A DNA stretch of 64,000 nucleotides. Origin: Martinezella rhizogenes (GTDB taxonomy: Bacteria; Pseudomonadota; Alphaproteobacteria; Rhizobiales; Rhizobiaceae). The position numbers were made by a program, and so were the translations under genes. Positions 28,859 through 39,229 of the stretch are shown in pieces; the stretch's first letter is position 1; each line of letters begins with the position of its first letter. The notes under the pieces were generated by a model. That model was not told the origin of the DNA. It did no database searches and saw only the letters and a list, made by a program, of their open reading frames with translations. The stretch lies in assembly GCF_007002745.1 (NCBI RefSeq), contig NZ_SGNY01000001.1, positions 992,001 to 1,056,000 on the forward strand. The letters run 5' to 3'.

Positions 28859-30019
28859 CTAAAAATCGATGGCTGCGTAGAAGATGGCGAAAAGACCATC
28901 GACCAGAATGACGACGAAGATCGACTTCACCACCGACGAGGTGACGTGCTGGCCGAGCGATTCCGCCGAACCGCCCACCTTCATGCCTTCCACCGCCGCG
29001 ACGATGCCGATGATGAGCGCCATGAACGGCGCCTTGATCATGCCCGCCGCAATGGTCGATTCCTCGACCGCGCCATGCAGGCGCGACAGGAAGACCTCGA
29101 AAGTGATGCCGGAATAAAGCAATGCCACGATGGCAGCACCGAAAAGCGCTGCGAAGTTGGCAAGAATGGTCAAGAGCGGCAACGCGATGGTGAGCGCCAC
29201 CAGCCGCGGAAACACCAGCACGCCGACCGGATTGAGACCGATCACCTTCAGCGCGTCGATTTCCTCGCGCATCTTCATCGAGCCGATTTCCGCCGTGATC
29301 GCGCTGCCGGAACGGCCGGCGATCATGATCGCGGTCAAGAGAACGCCGATTTCACGCAATTGCAGAATGCCGACCAGATCGACGACAAAGACTTCCGCAC
29401 CGAAATATCTGAGCTGGAATGCGCCCTGCTGGGCGATGATCGCGCCGATCAGGAACGACATCAGCATGATGATCGGCACGGCGCGCACGCCCATATGGTC
29501 GATCTGGTTGACGATCGCCGCCGGCGATACGCCGCGCCCGCGCCCGAGCTTCATCTGCGCGCCGCGCACGGCGGAGCCGAGAATATACATGCCCGCCAGA
29601 AAGTCCGCGCCGTTCTGAACCACGGCCTGACCGATCGGCGCGAAGATGCGCTCCACCAGCCCAGGCCTGGCGGCTGGCTCGCCCTGCATCTCCGCCTTAT
29701 CGGGCAATTGACCGATGACGTCCTCGATCCGCTCGTTGCCGGTGAGCGTGACAGTCGCGCCGTTCGCCTCCAGATCCTTGCGCAGGCGCTGGATGATCCA
29801 CGCACCCGTCGTGTCGATGGCTTCGACGGCGGAAAGATCGATCTCGACGGAGCCGCCGGATTTGCTCTTTTCGATCCTGTCGAGGCTTTCAAAAATTCCG
29901 GAGAGATTGCTGTTGCGCCAGGAGCCGCTCATGACATAACGCAAACCGCCGCCGGAGACAGAACCGTCTTCGGTGATTGCGGCCGGGTTCGCCTGTTGCC
30001 GTGTGTCCTGTTCTTGCAT
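28859..30019 (-). CDS. mlaE: MlaE-like permease with fused N-terminal STAS domain
   Basis: A 386-residue fusion. The first 110 residues form a STAS domain (VEIDLSAVEAIDTTGAWIIQRL) that does the job of the separate MlaB protein of E. coli. The rest is the MlaE permease: the amphipathic RPGLVERIFAPIG, the GVRAVPIIMLMSFLIGAI region, a cytoplasmic EIGSMKMREEIDAL coupling motif and five spans. It heads the operon mlaE-mlaF-mlaD-lipoprotein. The start at 30019 is chosen over 30106 because the upstream residues are not domain-like. Confidence 0.92.
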   Translation of the reverse strand: MQEQDTRQQANPAAITEDGSVSGGGLRYVMSGSWRNSNLSGIFESLDRIEKSKSGGSVEIDLSAVEAIDTTGAWIIQRLRKDLEANGATVTLTGNERIEDVIGQLPDKAEMQGEPAARPGLVERIFAPIGQAVVQNGADFLAGMYILGSAVRGAQMKLGRGRGVSPAAIVNQIDHMGVRAVPIIMLMSFLIGAIIAQQGAFQLRYFGAEVFVVDLVGILQLREIGVLLTAIMIAGRSGSAITAEIGSMKMREEIDALKVIGLNPVGVLVFPRLVALTIALPLLTILANFAALFGAAIVALLYSGITFEVFLSRLHGAVEESTIAAGMIKAPFMALIIGIVAAVEGMKVGGSAESLGQHVTSSVVKSIFVVILVDGLFAIFYAAIDF

Positions 30020-30162
30020 AATGCTCCGAGCGAGTGCAGCCGTCACGAGATTCTTAAAGGTTTCATAACGTTTTGGCCTCCGGCAAGCCACAGTGACGGC
30101 TGACAATTCGTGATAAATTTGGCGTCATGTGTCTTTTGTCGCCCAATCGGAAGTGAAAAAAT

Positions 30163-31146
30163 ATGCCCCGTTACCTGCAAGCCACAACAGAACGCTTCCC
30201 CGTCGCCGGCAGCTTCACCATCTCACGCGGCACCCGCACGCATGCGGATGTCGTAACGTGCATCATCCGCGAAGGTTCCTTCACCGGCAGAGGTGAATGT
30301 GTACCCTATCCACGTTATGGCGAAAGCATCGAGGGTGTTGTTGCCGATATCGAGGCCATGGCAGAGCGGATCGCCGCCGGCCTGACACGGCAGGAACTAC
30401 AGCAGGCGATGCAACCCGGCGCCGCCCGCAATGCGGTGGATTGCGCGCTCTGGGACCTCGAAGCCAAGATCAGCGGCAAAACTGTTGCCGAGCGCATCCT
30501 TGGACAGGCGGCAAAGCCGCTCGTCACCGCTTACACCATCTCGCTTGCCGACCCCGAGACCATGGCCGCGAAGACGGCGGAAAACGCAGGCCGCCCGCTG
30601 CTGAAGATCAAGACCGGCACGGCGGATGACGAAGCGCGTCTAAGGGCCGTGCGCGCCGCCGCACCCGAAGCGCGCATCATCATCGACGCCAATGAGGGTT
30701 GGAACGATTATAATATCGAATATTATCTGCGGCTTGCGGCAGAACTGAAGATATCGCTGATCGAACAACCGCTGCCCGCCGGCAAGGATGACATCCTCGC
30801 CCGCATCGATCATCCGGTGCTGATCTGCGCCGATGAAAGCGTGCATTCCACCAGGGACCTCGCCGGCCTGCGCGACCGTTACGATGCGATCAACATCAAG
30901 CTCGACAAGACCGGCGGCCTCACCGAAGCGCTTGTCATGAAGGCGGAGGCCGAAAGGCTCGGTTTCACCATCATGGTCGGCTGCATGCTCGGCACCTCGC
31001 TCGGCATGGCGCCCGCCGTACTGGCGGCGCAGGGCACGGCATTTGCCGATCTCGACGGGCCGCTGTTGCTAGCGCAGGATCGTGATCCGGGGCTGGTTTA
31101 TGAGGGTTCGCTGGCTTATCCGGCGCGGCCGGAATTGTGGGGGTAA
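30163..31146 (+). CDS. dgcA: L-Ala-D/L-Glu epimerase (dipeptide epimerase)
   Basis: A 327-residue enolase-superfamily enzyme of the muconate-lactonizing subgroup. The catalytic lysines are in LLKIKTG and NIKLDKTGG; the metal ligands are in IIDANEGW, SLIEQPLP and CADESVHS. It likely converts L-Ala-D-Glu from peptidoglycan turnover to L-Ala-L-Glu. The gene is divergent from the mla operon. Its 3' tail, from about 31116, is the start of a segment duplicated downstream. Confidence 0.85.
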   Translation: MPRYLQATTERFPVAGSFTISRGTRTHADVVTCIIREGSFTGRGECVPYPRYGESIEGVVADIEAMAERIAAGLTRQELQQAMQPGAARNAVDCALWDLEAKISGKTVAERILGQAAKPLVTAYTISLADPETMAAKTAENAGRPLLKIKTGTADDEARLRAVRAAAPEARIIIDANEGWNDYNIEYYLRLAAELKISLIEQPLPAGKDDILARIDHPVLICADESVHSTRDLAGLRDRYDAINIKLDKTGGLTEALVMKAEAERLGFTIMVGCMLGTSLGMAPAVLAAQGTAFADLDGPLLLAQDRDPGLVYEGSLAYPARPELWG

Positions 31147-31320
31147 GCTCTGAAATTAAAGCCAGATGAGGTGCAACGCCGCTGCTGGTTTCTTCTCCCC
31201 GCCGGGGAGAAGGTGGCCCGAAGGGTCGGATGAGGGGGAACGTTAGCGGTATACGGAGAGCTCGCCCCCTCATCCCGCTGCCGCGGACTTCTCCCCGGCG
31301 GGGAGAGGAAGCACGCGGCA
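31116..31320. repeat. Duplicated segment, copy A, with RIME-like element
   Basis: It begins in the last 10 codons of the dipeptide epimerase gene (CTTATCC... GGAATTGTGG) and runs through GGGGTAAGCTCTGAAATTAAAGCC into a RIME-like element at 31189-31310. The same order recurs 256 bases later. Confidence 0.8.
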
Positions 31321-31371
31321 TCCACTCGCCATACAGGCGAGAGTCGGTGCTCCAATATGAAAGATCGCAAG

Positions 31372-31568
31372 TTATCCAGCCCGTCCGAAATTGCAGGGGT
31401 AAGCCCTGAAATTAAAGCCTGATGAGGCGCGAGGCCGCCGCTGGTTTCTTCTCCCCGTCGGGGAGAAGGTGGCCCGAAGGGTCGGATGAGGGGAAAACGT
31501 AGCCGAATTTCGGAGAGCTTGCCCCCTCATCCCGCTGCCGCGACCTTCTCCCCGGCGGGGAGAAGAAA
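31372..31568. repeat. Duplicated segment, copy B, with RIME-like element
   Basis: TTATCCAGCCCGTCCGAAAT then GGGGTAAGCCCTGAAATTAA repeats the region at 31116 with several substitutions, followed by a RIME-like element at 31444-31568. No gene is supported between 31147 and 31655. Confidence 0.8.
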
Positions 31569-31655
31569 CCAGCGGCAACCACTCGTCCCACACGAGCGCG
31601 CATTGATCGCAAGGAAACACCGAAGGCCAGGTATCCCTTTAGCTCGCAGGCCCAA

Positions 31656-32495
31656 TCAGGCCGCGTGCTTGCCAATCAACCCCGGAATATCCACCGGCTC
31701 CATCTCGTCCGATGCCTGACCGGCGGTGGCGTCGCTGGTCTGCATCCAGGTGATCAGCTCGAAGCTGCCATCGGCATTTTCGGCAATCGCCGTGCAGCTT
31801 TCCACCCAGTCGCCGGTGTTGATGTAGCGGATGCCGTCCATGTCTTCCATGACAGCATGGTGGATGTGCCCACAGATCACGCCGTCGACATTGTTGCGTC
31901 GCGCTTCATCCGCAACCACGCGCTGGAATTCGCCGATGAAGTTGACGGCGTGTTTGACCTGAAGCTTCGCCCAGGCCGAAAACGACCAGTAAGGCAGGCC
32001 GATGCGGCGGCGCACGGCGGCAATGGCGATGTTGATGGCGATCGCCGCGTCATAGGCCCAGTCGCCGAGATAGGCGAGCAGGCGGGCATTGCGCACCACC
32101 ACGTCGAACTCGTCGCCATGGATGACCAGATATTTCTTGCCGTCGGCCGCCTCGTGGATCATGCGCTCGGCCACTTCGATGCCGCCGAAATGCATGCCCG
32201 GGAATTCCCGCAGGAATTCATCGTGGTTACCGGGAATATAGATGATGCGCGTGCCCTTGCGGGCCTTGCGCAGCAGCTTCTGCACCACGTCGTTGCAGCC
32301 CTGCGGCCAGTACCAGCTGCGGCGCAGGCGCCAGCCATCGACGATGTCGCCGACCATGATGATCGTTTCGGCTTCGTGATACTTTAGGAAGTCGAGCAGG
32401 AAATCCGTCTTGGCCGCCTTGGAGCCAAGATGAACATCCGAAATGAAAAGGGTTCTGAACTGTCTGGTTTCGATTTGACCGGCCACGGATTTCAT
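31656..32495 (-). CDS. UDP-2,3-diacylglucosamine diphosphatase-like metallophosphoesterase
   Basis: A 279-residue calcineurin-type phosphoesterase with ISDVHLGS, VGDIVDGW, PGNHDE, VIHGDEFD and CGHIHH, the five metal-binding motifs in order. The WYWPQGCNDV insertion and length resemble the LpxH-type family found in alphaproteobacteria, although lipid A hydrolysis in this group is often done by LpxI, so the substrate is not certain. It is divergent from maeB. Confidence 0.8.
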   Translation of the reverse strand: MKSVAGQIETRQFRTLFISDVHLGSKAAKTDFLLDFLKYHEAETIIMVGDIVDGWRLRRSWYWPQGCNDVVQKLLRKARKGTRIIYIPGNHDEFLREFPGMHFGGIEVAERMIHEAADGKKYLVIHGDEFDVVVRNARLLAYLGDWAYDAAIAINIAIAAVRRRIGLPYWSFSAWAKLQVKHAVNFIGEFQRVVADEARRNNVDGVICGHIHHAVMEDMDGIRYINTGDWVESCTAIAENADGSFELITWMQTSDATAGQASDEMEPVDIPGLIGKHAA

Positions 32496-32723
32496 CCCCC
32501 TGTTCGGTTGCGTCCCTGCGGCTTTCTTACCTCTCAGAACCAGACTCGTGTTTCAGCAACATGACAGAGGCCGGTTTTTGTATGGAATATGACTGATGGC
32601 TTCACGAAAACGCGAATAAGCCATGCCCGTATTTGCATGAATGTGCGTCAAATAACGGCTGTACCATGGGGAAGTTTGTTGTATTCAGGGGGCCGGAATG
32701 AAACCAGATATGACGGTGGAAGA

Positions 32724-35039
32724 ATGACCTCTCACGATAAGAACAACACGCCCGCCAACACGGCAAAGGCCGACATCGAGGAACAGGCGCTCTTTTTCCA
32801 CCGCTATCCGCGCCCCGGCAAGCTGGAGATCCAGGCCACCAAGCCGCTCGGCAACCAGCGCGATCTGGCGCTCGCCTATTCGCCGGGTGTGGCCGCTCCC
32901 TGCCTCGCCATCCATGAAAATCCGGAAATGGCAGCGGATTATACAGCGCGCGCCAATCTCGTCGCCGTCATCTCCAACGGCACCGCCGTGCTCGGCCTTG
33001 GCAATATCGGCCCGCTTGCTTCCAAGCCTGTCATGGAAGGCAAGGCCGTCCTCTTCAAGAAATTCGCCGGCATCGATGTCTTCGACATCGAGATCGACGC
33101 CCCCGGCATCAATGACATGGTGTCGACCATCGCCGCGCTGGAGCCCACCTTCGGCGGCATCAACCTTGAGGACATCAAGGCGCCGGAATGTTTCGAGGTG
33201 GAACGCCAGCTGCGCGAGAAGATGAACATCCCCGTCTTTCACGATGACCAGCATGGCACCGCGATCATCGTCGCCGCCGCCGTCACCAACGCGCTGGAAC
33301 TGGCCGGCAAGTCGCTGTCCAGCGTCAAGATCGTCGCCTCGGGCGCCGGTGCGGCAGCCCTCGCCTGCCTCAACCTGCTGGTCGCCATGGGCGCAAAAAA
33401 GGAAAACATCTGGGTCCACGATATTGAAGGCCTGGTTTATGACGGCCGCAACGAGCTTATGGACGAGTGGAAGGAAGTCTACGCCCAGAAGACCGACAAA
33501 CGCGTGCTGGCTGACTCCATCGACGGCGCCGATGTCTTCCTCGGCCTTTCGGCGGCCGGCGTGCTGAAGCCGGAACTCCTGGAGCGCATGGCGGAAAATC
33601 CGCTTATTCTTGCGCTCGCCAACCCCAATCCGGAAATCATGCCCGAAGTGGCGCGTGCGGCGCGCCCGGACGCGATGATCTGCACCGGCCGTTCGGATTT
33701 CCCGAACCAGGTCAACAACGTTCTCTGCTTCCCCTATATCTTCCGCGGCGCGCTGGATTGCGGTGCGACGACCATCAACGAAGAAATGAAGATGGCCGCC
33801 GTGCAGGCCATCGCCGAGCTTGCCCGCGAGGAAGTCTCGGAAGTGGCGGCCAGAGCCTATAGCGGCGAAACCCCGGTCTTCGGCCCGACCTATCTCATCC
33901 CCTCGCCCTTCGATCCGCGCCTCATCCTGCGCATTGCGCCGGCCGTTGCCCGCGCCGCCGCAGCAAGTGGTGTCGCCGCCCGGCCGATCACCGATTTCGA
34001 AGCCTATTTCGACCAGCTGAACCGTTTCGTCTGGCGCTCCGGCTTCATCATGAAGCCGGTCTTCAATGCCGCCAAGGCCGCCGAAAAGAAGCGCATCATC
34101 TTCGCCGAAGGCGAAGACGAACGCGTGCTGCGCGCCGCCCAGGTTCTGCTGGAAGAAGGCACCGGCATCCCGATCCTCATCGGCCGCCCGCAGATCATCG
34201 AAACGCGCCTGAAGCGCTTCGGCCTGCGCATCCGCCCGCATACGGATTTCGCCGTGGTCAATCCGGAAGACGATCCGCGCTACCGCGATTATGTCGATGA
34301 TTATTTCGCGCTGGTCGGCCGCGCCGGCATCAACCCGGAAGCGGCGCGTACCATCGTGCGCACCAACTCCACCGTCATCGGCGCGCTGTCGGTCAAGCGC
34401 GGCGAAGCCGATGCGCTGATCTGCGGTCTGGAAGGCCGTTATGACCGGCATCTGCGCGACGTGAACCAGATCATCGGCAAGCAGGAGAATGTGCGCTCCT
34501 TTGCTGGCCTCAGCCTGCTCATCACCCAGCAGGGCGCGCTGTTCCTCACCGATACGTTCGTGAATAACGATCCGACGTCAGAGGAAGTGGCGGAAATGGC
34601 CATTCTTGCGGCCAAGGAAATTCGCCGTTTCGGCATCACGCCGAAGATCGCGCTCGCCAGCCACTCCAATTTCGGTTCGCGCGATTCTGAAAGTGCACGC
34701 AAGATGCGCCGCGCGCTGAAGATCGTGCAGGCGGCAGCCCCGGAGCTGGAAGTGGACGGCGAAATGCAGGGCGGTTCAGCCCTTTCGGAAGCGCTGCGCA
34801 AGCGCGCCATGCCGAACAGCGTGCTGACCGGCGAAGCGAACCTTTTGGTTTTCCCGAACCTCGATGCCGCCAACATCACGCTCGGCGTCACCCGCACCCT
34901 GACGGAAGGCCTGCATGTCGGCCCGATCCTGCTCGGCACGGCCCTGCCCGCCCACATCCTGTCGCCCAGCGTCACCTCGCGCGGCGTCGTCAACATGGCG
35001 GCCTTTGCCGTGGTCCAGGCTTCGCACCCTTCGGTGTGA
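32724..35039 (+). CDS. maeB: NADP-dependent malic enzyme with C-terminal phosphotransacetylase-like domain
   Basis: A 771-residue fusion. Residues 1-430 are the malic enzyme ([45 protein letters not shown]), which decarboxylates malate to pyruvate with NADP reduction. Residues 440-771 resemble phosphate acetyltransferase ([40 protein letters not shown]) but serve a regulatory role in this family rather than full catalysis. ATG at 32724 follows GGTGGAAGA. Confidence 0.94.
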   Translation: MTSHDKNNTPANTAKADIEEQALFFHRYPRPGKLEIQATKPLGNQRDLALAYSPGVAAPCLAIHENPEMAADYTARANLVAVISNGTAVLGLGNIGPLASKPVMEGKAVLFKKFAGIDVFDIEIDAPGINDMVSTIAALEPTFGGINLEDIKAPECFEVERQLREKMNIPVFHDDQHGTAIIVAAAVTNALELAGKSLSSVKIVASGAGAAALACLNLLVAMGAKKENIWVHDIEGLVYDGRNELMDEWKEVYAQKTDKRVLADSIDGADVFLGLSAAGVLKPELLERMAENPLILALANPNPEIMPEVARAARPDAMICTGRSDFPNQVNNVLCFPYIFRGALDCGATTINEEMKMAAVQAIAELAREEVSEVAARAYSGETPVFGPTYLIPSPFDPRLILRIAPAVARAAAASGVAARPITDFEAYFDQLNRFVWRSGFIMKPVFNAAKAAEKKRIIFAEGEDERVLRAAQVLLEEGTGIPILIGRPQIIETRLKRFGLRIRPHTDFAVVNPEDDPRYRDYVDDYFALVGRAGINPEAARTIVRTNSTVIGALSVKRGEADALICGLEGRYDRHLRDVNQIIGKQENVRSFAGLSLLITQQGALFLTDTFVNNDPTSEEVAEMAILAAKEIRRFGITPKIALASHSNFGSRDSESARKMRRALKIVQAAAPELEVDGEMQGGSALSEALRKRAMPNSVLTGEANLLVFPNLDAANITLGVTRTLTEGLHVGPILLGTALPAHILSPSVTSRGVVNMAAFAVVQASHPSV

Positions 35040-35069
35040 TGCTGCGGGCGCATTAACGCAATTTTGAAC

Positions 35070-35098
35070 AAGCTGTTGCCGCATTGCGGCAACAGCTT
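35070..35098. terminator. Stem-loop after maeB
   Basis: A perfect 13-bp stem AAGCTGTTGCCGC / GCGGCAACAGCTT with an ATT loop starts 30 bases past maeB. The T run is poor, but the position fits a terminator. Confidence 0.6.
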
Positions 35099-35177
35099 AT
35101 GTTATCTTCCTGAAACACGGATTTCGTGAAGTATAACGCCCCTGCCACCGGCCGGGGACATTAAACGGATCGCACAA

Positions 35178-36281
35178 TTGACCCGGCGCAGCCGCATCAT
35201 CGGCCTCCTGCTTCCCCTTGTTTTCCTCGCCCCGGCCGCCGCCTTCGCGGATCAGGTCTGCGATACGCTTTATGCGCAACTGCGCGAACCACCACGCGTC
35301 ATCGGCAACACGGCAGAGGTGCGGCGTTACGCCAATGCACTCGCCCGCCAGAACATCGTCGTGCGCAAGATCAGGAACGATCTGCGCAGCTACGGCTGTT
35401 CATCCGGCAGCGTCATTGTCTACGGCAACCCCAATGCCGGCCTCTGCGCCGAGATCGGCGATGCGCTGGTGGATGCCGAGGCCGAACGTGACGCCATCAT
35501 TCGTGACCGTGATGACGCGATGGCGGCTCAGCGCAGCGATGATGGCGGCATCAGGCGCCAGCGCATTCTCGCCGCACTCGACGCCAATGGCTGCAGCGCA
35601 ATGCCGGAAACGGACAGGCAATCGCCGCAGGCCCCGGATGTCACCCGTTATCCCGATGCTTTCCGCCAGGGCGACCGTGAGCCGGGACGGACGGGCCTGT
35701 CGCCTTACCCCAATGCCGCCGCCGAGGGCGGACTGCGCACCCTTTGCGTACGCACCTGCGACGGCTCGTTTTTCCCGATCGCCTCCAATGCCTCGCCGCT
35801 CGATTTCCGCGCCCAGGCGGAGCAATGCCAGAAAATGTGCCCGGGCACGCAAACCGAGCTTTATTTCCACTCCATGACGGATCAGGAAACCTCCGATATG
35901 GTCTCGGCCGAAACCGGCAAACCCTACAAGGACCTGCCCACCGCCTTCGCCTATCGCAACGCGTCTACGAAAGCACCCGGCTGCGCCTGCAACATGGCCG
36001 CCTATCACGAGGACATGCAGAAGCAGGAAGAGGCCGCCCGGCCACAGGCCGAAAAGCCCTATTCCGGCATCACCACCATTCCGTCACCGCAGGGCGACAA
36101 GCCGAAGGAACCGGCCGAACAGCAACAGGCCGCAAAACCGCCGGAGCAACCGGTTCCCGAACGCGACTATGATCCGAACGACGCAAAAGTGCGCGTCATC
36201 GGCCCGAAATTCCTGCCGGACCAGACGGGCCGCATCGACCTGAAGAACCCGGCTCTGAAGGGCATTCAGCCACAGCAGTAA
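35178..36281 (+). CDS. Exported DUF2865 protein
   Basis: A 367-residue product with a signal peptide (LLLPLVFLAPAAAFA) and the DUF2865 core: TLCVRTCDGSFFPI, QCQKMCPGT and APGCACNMAAY, with paired Cys. The C-terminal third is rich in Gln, Pro and Glu. The family occurs in Rhizobiales; its role is unknown. Start is a TTG at 35178. A RIME-like element follows at 36312. Confidence 0.8.
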   Translation: MTRRSRIIGLLLPLVFLAPAAAFADQVCDTLYAQLREPPRVIGNTAEVRRYANALARQNIVVRKIRNDLRSYGCSSGSVIVYGNPNAGLCAEIGDALVDAEAERDAIIRDRDDAMAAQRSDDGGIRRQRILAALDANGCSAMPETDRQSPQAPDVTRYPDAFRQGDREPGRTGLSPYPNAAAEGGLRTLCVRTCDGSFFPIASNASPLDFRAQAEQCQKMCPGTQTELYFHSMTDQETSDMVSAETGKPYKDLPTAFAYRNASTKAPGCACNMAAYHEDMQKQEEAARPQAEKPYSGITTIPSPQGDKPKEPAEQQQAAKPPEQPVPERDYDPNDAKVRVIGPKFLPDQTGRIDLKNPALKGIQPQQ

Positions 36282-36311
36282 TATGTGTCGTGAGCGAGCG
36301 CCCGACCCTTG

Positions 36312-36436
36312 TTTCTTCTCCCCGAGGGGGAGAAGTCCGCGGCAGCGGGATGAGGGGGCAACGTCAGCGATATTCGGTAAGCTAGCCCCCTCATCCGACC
36401 CTTCGGGCCACCTTCTCCCCGGACGGGGAGAAGAAA
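36312..36436. repeat. RIME-like palindromic element, copy 4
   Basis: Same element as at 24211 but in the opposite orientation (AAGTCCGCGGCAGCGGGATG first, then CATCCGACCCTTCGGGCCAC). It fills the gap between the convergent DUF2865 and bluB genes. Confidence 0.85.
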
Positions 36437-36479
36437 AAGCGGCAATGCTTCACTTCATCCGCAGACCGTTATCAGTGCC

Positions 36480-37199
<720 letters not shown>

Positions 37200-37302
37200 T
37201 TAACCCCAACAATGCGGGCGCGCGGATGCCGAAACCATGTCGGTTTTCGCATGCACGACGCGCCTCTTCAGCAACCTGCCGCCGTCCGCGCGGTTCGGTC
37301 TA

Positions 37303-37472
37303 TCCTGCCAGGCCGGTCTTCTGACTCGGCTTCATCCGCCCTCTTCGCCTTCCCGAATGACTTCAGTGGCTTTTTGAAAAGGGCATCCGCCTCACAGCGC
37401 TGGGCACGTTCCGGTTTCTCACCGAATTCCCGATTCTCCCGCCACAAGGGCGGGCACCTGACTGAGGAAGCT
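37303..37472 (-). promoter_or_regulatory. Cobalamin (B12) riboswitch
   Basis: On the minus strand the leader has CAGGTGCCCGCC near its 5' end, GGGAATTCGGTGAGAAACCG in the core, and the B12 box GAGTCAGAAGACCGGCCTGG near its 3' end. These are the conserved parts of the cobalamin aptamer in the right order. It should turn bluB off when adenosylcobalamin is plentiful, closing the loop on B12 synthesis. Confidence 0.92.
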
Positions 37473-37548
37473 ATGAGCAAGAAGGCTTGCGAATGCAAGT
37501 ATCGCAAGGCCGGTGCGGCAATGTGACCTTAACGAAAGCCAAATCGCA

Positions 37549-38379
37549 TTACGCCACAGGGAAATAACGCACATATGCGAATTCATCCCCGTCCGGCGAC
37601 CAGTTGGGCGAGTTCATCGTGCCCTGCCCGCCGAAAAGCTCAAACAGCGTTTCGACATTGCTGCCATCCATATCCATCAGCCGCACGCGGACATCAAGAT
37701 CACGCGGATGGTCGAAAACGTCGCCGTCATAGGAAACGAACACCACCTTGTCCCCTTTGGGAGACGGGTGCGGAAACCAGTCACCATAGGAACTGTCGGT
37801 AATGCGCTCCACAGCGGAGCCATCCACCCGCACCCGCCAGATCTGCATCAGCCCGGTGCGGCTGGAATTGAAATAGACCCACGCACCGTCAGGCGAATAA
37901 TCCGGCCCGTCATTGCGTCCCTCGCCATGGGTCAGGCGTGTCTCGATGCCGCTCTCTATATCCATGGAATAGATGTCGAAGACCTGATCGCGAATGCCGC
38001 AATAGGCGAAACTCTTCCCGTCCGGCGCCCAGCCATGCCAGTAGGACGGAAGGTTCTTCGTCATCAGCCTTGGCGCACCGCCCGCCGATGGCAGAAGATA
38101 AATGGCGCTCTTGCCGAATTCCACCTTGTCGGAAATAGCATAAAGCGAACCGTCAGGCGAAATGCCGTGGTCGTTGTTGCATTGCGTCGCAAAACCGGTA
38201 TCGACCTTCTCCGGCGAAGCGTCACCGGATGGGGACAGGCGATAGAGCAACCCCTCGCTGTTCAACAGCAGATATTTGCCATCCGGCGACCAGTTCGGCG
38301 CTTCGAACAGCTCCGGCGTCTGCCACACCACCCGCATCTGCCGGGTGCGGATGTTGAAGATTTCGATGGAACTGCGCAT
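37549..38379 (-). CDS. TolB-like beta-propeller protein
   Basis: A 276-residue protein with at least six WD40-like PD40 repeats (APNWSPDGKYLL, HGISPDGSLYAI, HGWAPDGKSFAY, GPDYSPDGAWVYF, PHPSPKGDKVVF, SPNWSPDGDEFAY). No signal peptide is evident, so it is likely cytoplasmic. Propellers of this kind bind other proteins or sugars; the partner is unknown. The ATG at 38379 has GGGAGG upstream. Confidence 0.78.
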   Translation of the reverse strand: MRSSIEIFNIRTRQMRVVWQTPELFEAPNWSPDGKYLLLNSEGLLYRLSPSGDASPEKVDTGFATQCNNDHGISPDGSLYAISDKVEFGKSAIYLLPSAGGAPRLMTKNLPSYWHGWAPDGKSFAYCGIRDQVFDIYSMDIESGIETRLTHGEGRNDGPDYSPDGAWVYFNSSRTGLMQIWRVRVDGSAVERITDSSYGDWFPHPSPKGDKVVFVSYDGDVFDHPRDLDVRVRLMDMDGSNVETLFELFGGQGTMNSPNWSPDGDEFAYVRYFPVA

Positions 38380-38571
38380 GCTGCCTCCCGGGGCTGTCGA
38401 CACTCTGGCTCTGATCGGGGGCGGACGCAGACATTCCATTTGCTTTCGCCGCCATGGTGATTATGATCCTATGGCCGCAGGCACCGTCCTGCAAATTCAA
38501 ATCGGAAAAAACGCCAGCGTTCCGGCACCGCCCGTAACCCTTCCCGTTTCTCCCAGATCCGAGGTTCCGGG

Positions 38572-38949
38572 ATGAATACCATCGCCGATCACGGCATCCG
38601 CTTCGGGCGGATCGCCGCAATGCTTCCTGTCAAAAATATCGAAAAGGCCCATGACTTTTATGTCGGTGTGCTGGGCTTCACAAAAACCTTCGAAAACGGC
38701 ACTCCCGTCGGCTTCATGATCCTCAAACAGGGCAATGCCGAATTGCACCTGACATTGCAGCCCACCCATAAGGCAGCGCCCTTCAATGTGGCGCATATGA
38801 TGGTCAGCGATGTCGATACGCTGCATGAGATTTGCAAAAGCCATGGGCTGCGCATCATCAAGGCTCTGCAGGACAAGGATTATGGCCTCAGAGCCTTCGT
38901 GTTTGAAGATCCTGACGGCAACCGTATCGATGTGGGGCAGGTTATTTAA
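38572..38949 (+). CDS. VOC-family (glyoxalase/bleomycin-resistance fold) protein
   Basis: A 125-residue protein with one pair of beta-alpha-beta-beta-beta modules: IAAMLPVKNIEKAHDFYVGVLGF at the start and AFVFEDPDGNRIDVGQ at the end. The family includes glyoxalases, dioxygenases and antibiotic-binding proteins; substrate unknown. It is divergent from the propeller gene. Confidence 0.85.
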   Translation: MNTIADHGIRFGRIAAMLPVKNIEKAHDFYVGVLGFTKTFENGTPVGFMILKQGNAELHLTLQPTHKAAPFNVAHMMVSDVDTLHEICKSHGLRIIKALQDKDYGLRAFVFEDPDGNRIDVGQVI

Positions 38950-39025
38950 GGTGAGTGAAGAGTGGCGCGGGGTTTTCTCTGCGCCATTCATGAACCCCCA
39001 TCGTGGACCGAGCGCATGCCGCTTG

Positions 39026-39149
39026 TTTCTTCTCCCCGAGGGGGAGAAGGTCGCGGCAGCGGGATGAGGGGGCAAGGGTAGTGAGATACGGCAACGGTGT
39101 CCCCTCATCCGACCCTTCGGGCCACCTTCTCCCCGGCGGGGAGAAGAAA
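39026..39149. repeat. RIME-like palindromic element, copy 5
   Basis: Same element and orientation as the copy at 36312, lying between the convergent VOC and nadE genes. Confidence 0.85.
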
Positions 39150-39229
39150 CTTGCCGCGCCGCCTTACAGACAATTACTCTCGATGACACAGGACCCGCGT
39201 TAAAGGCCCCCTTCCGGAAACCGCCTTAG

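Noticed and set aside
32685-34451. 588-codon minus-strand frame opposite maeB
   Set aside because: Shadow frame over conserved malic-enzyme motifs on the plus strand.
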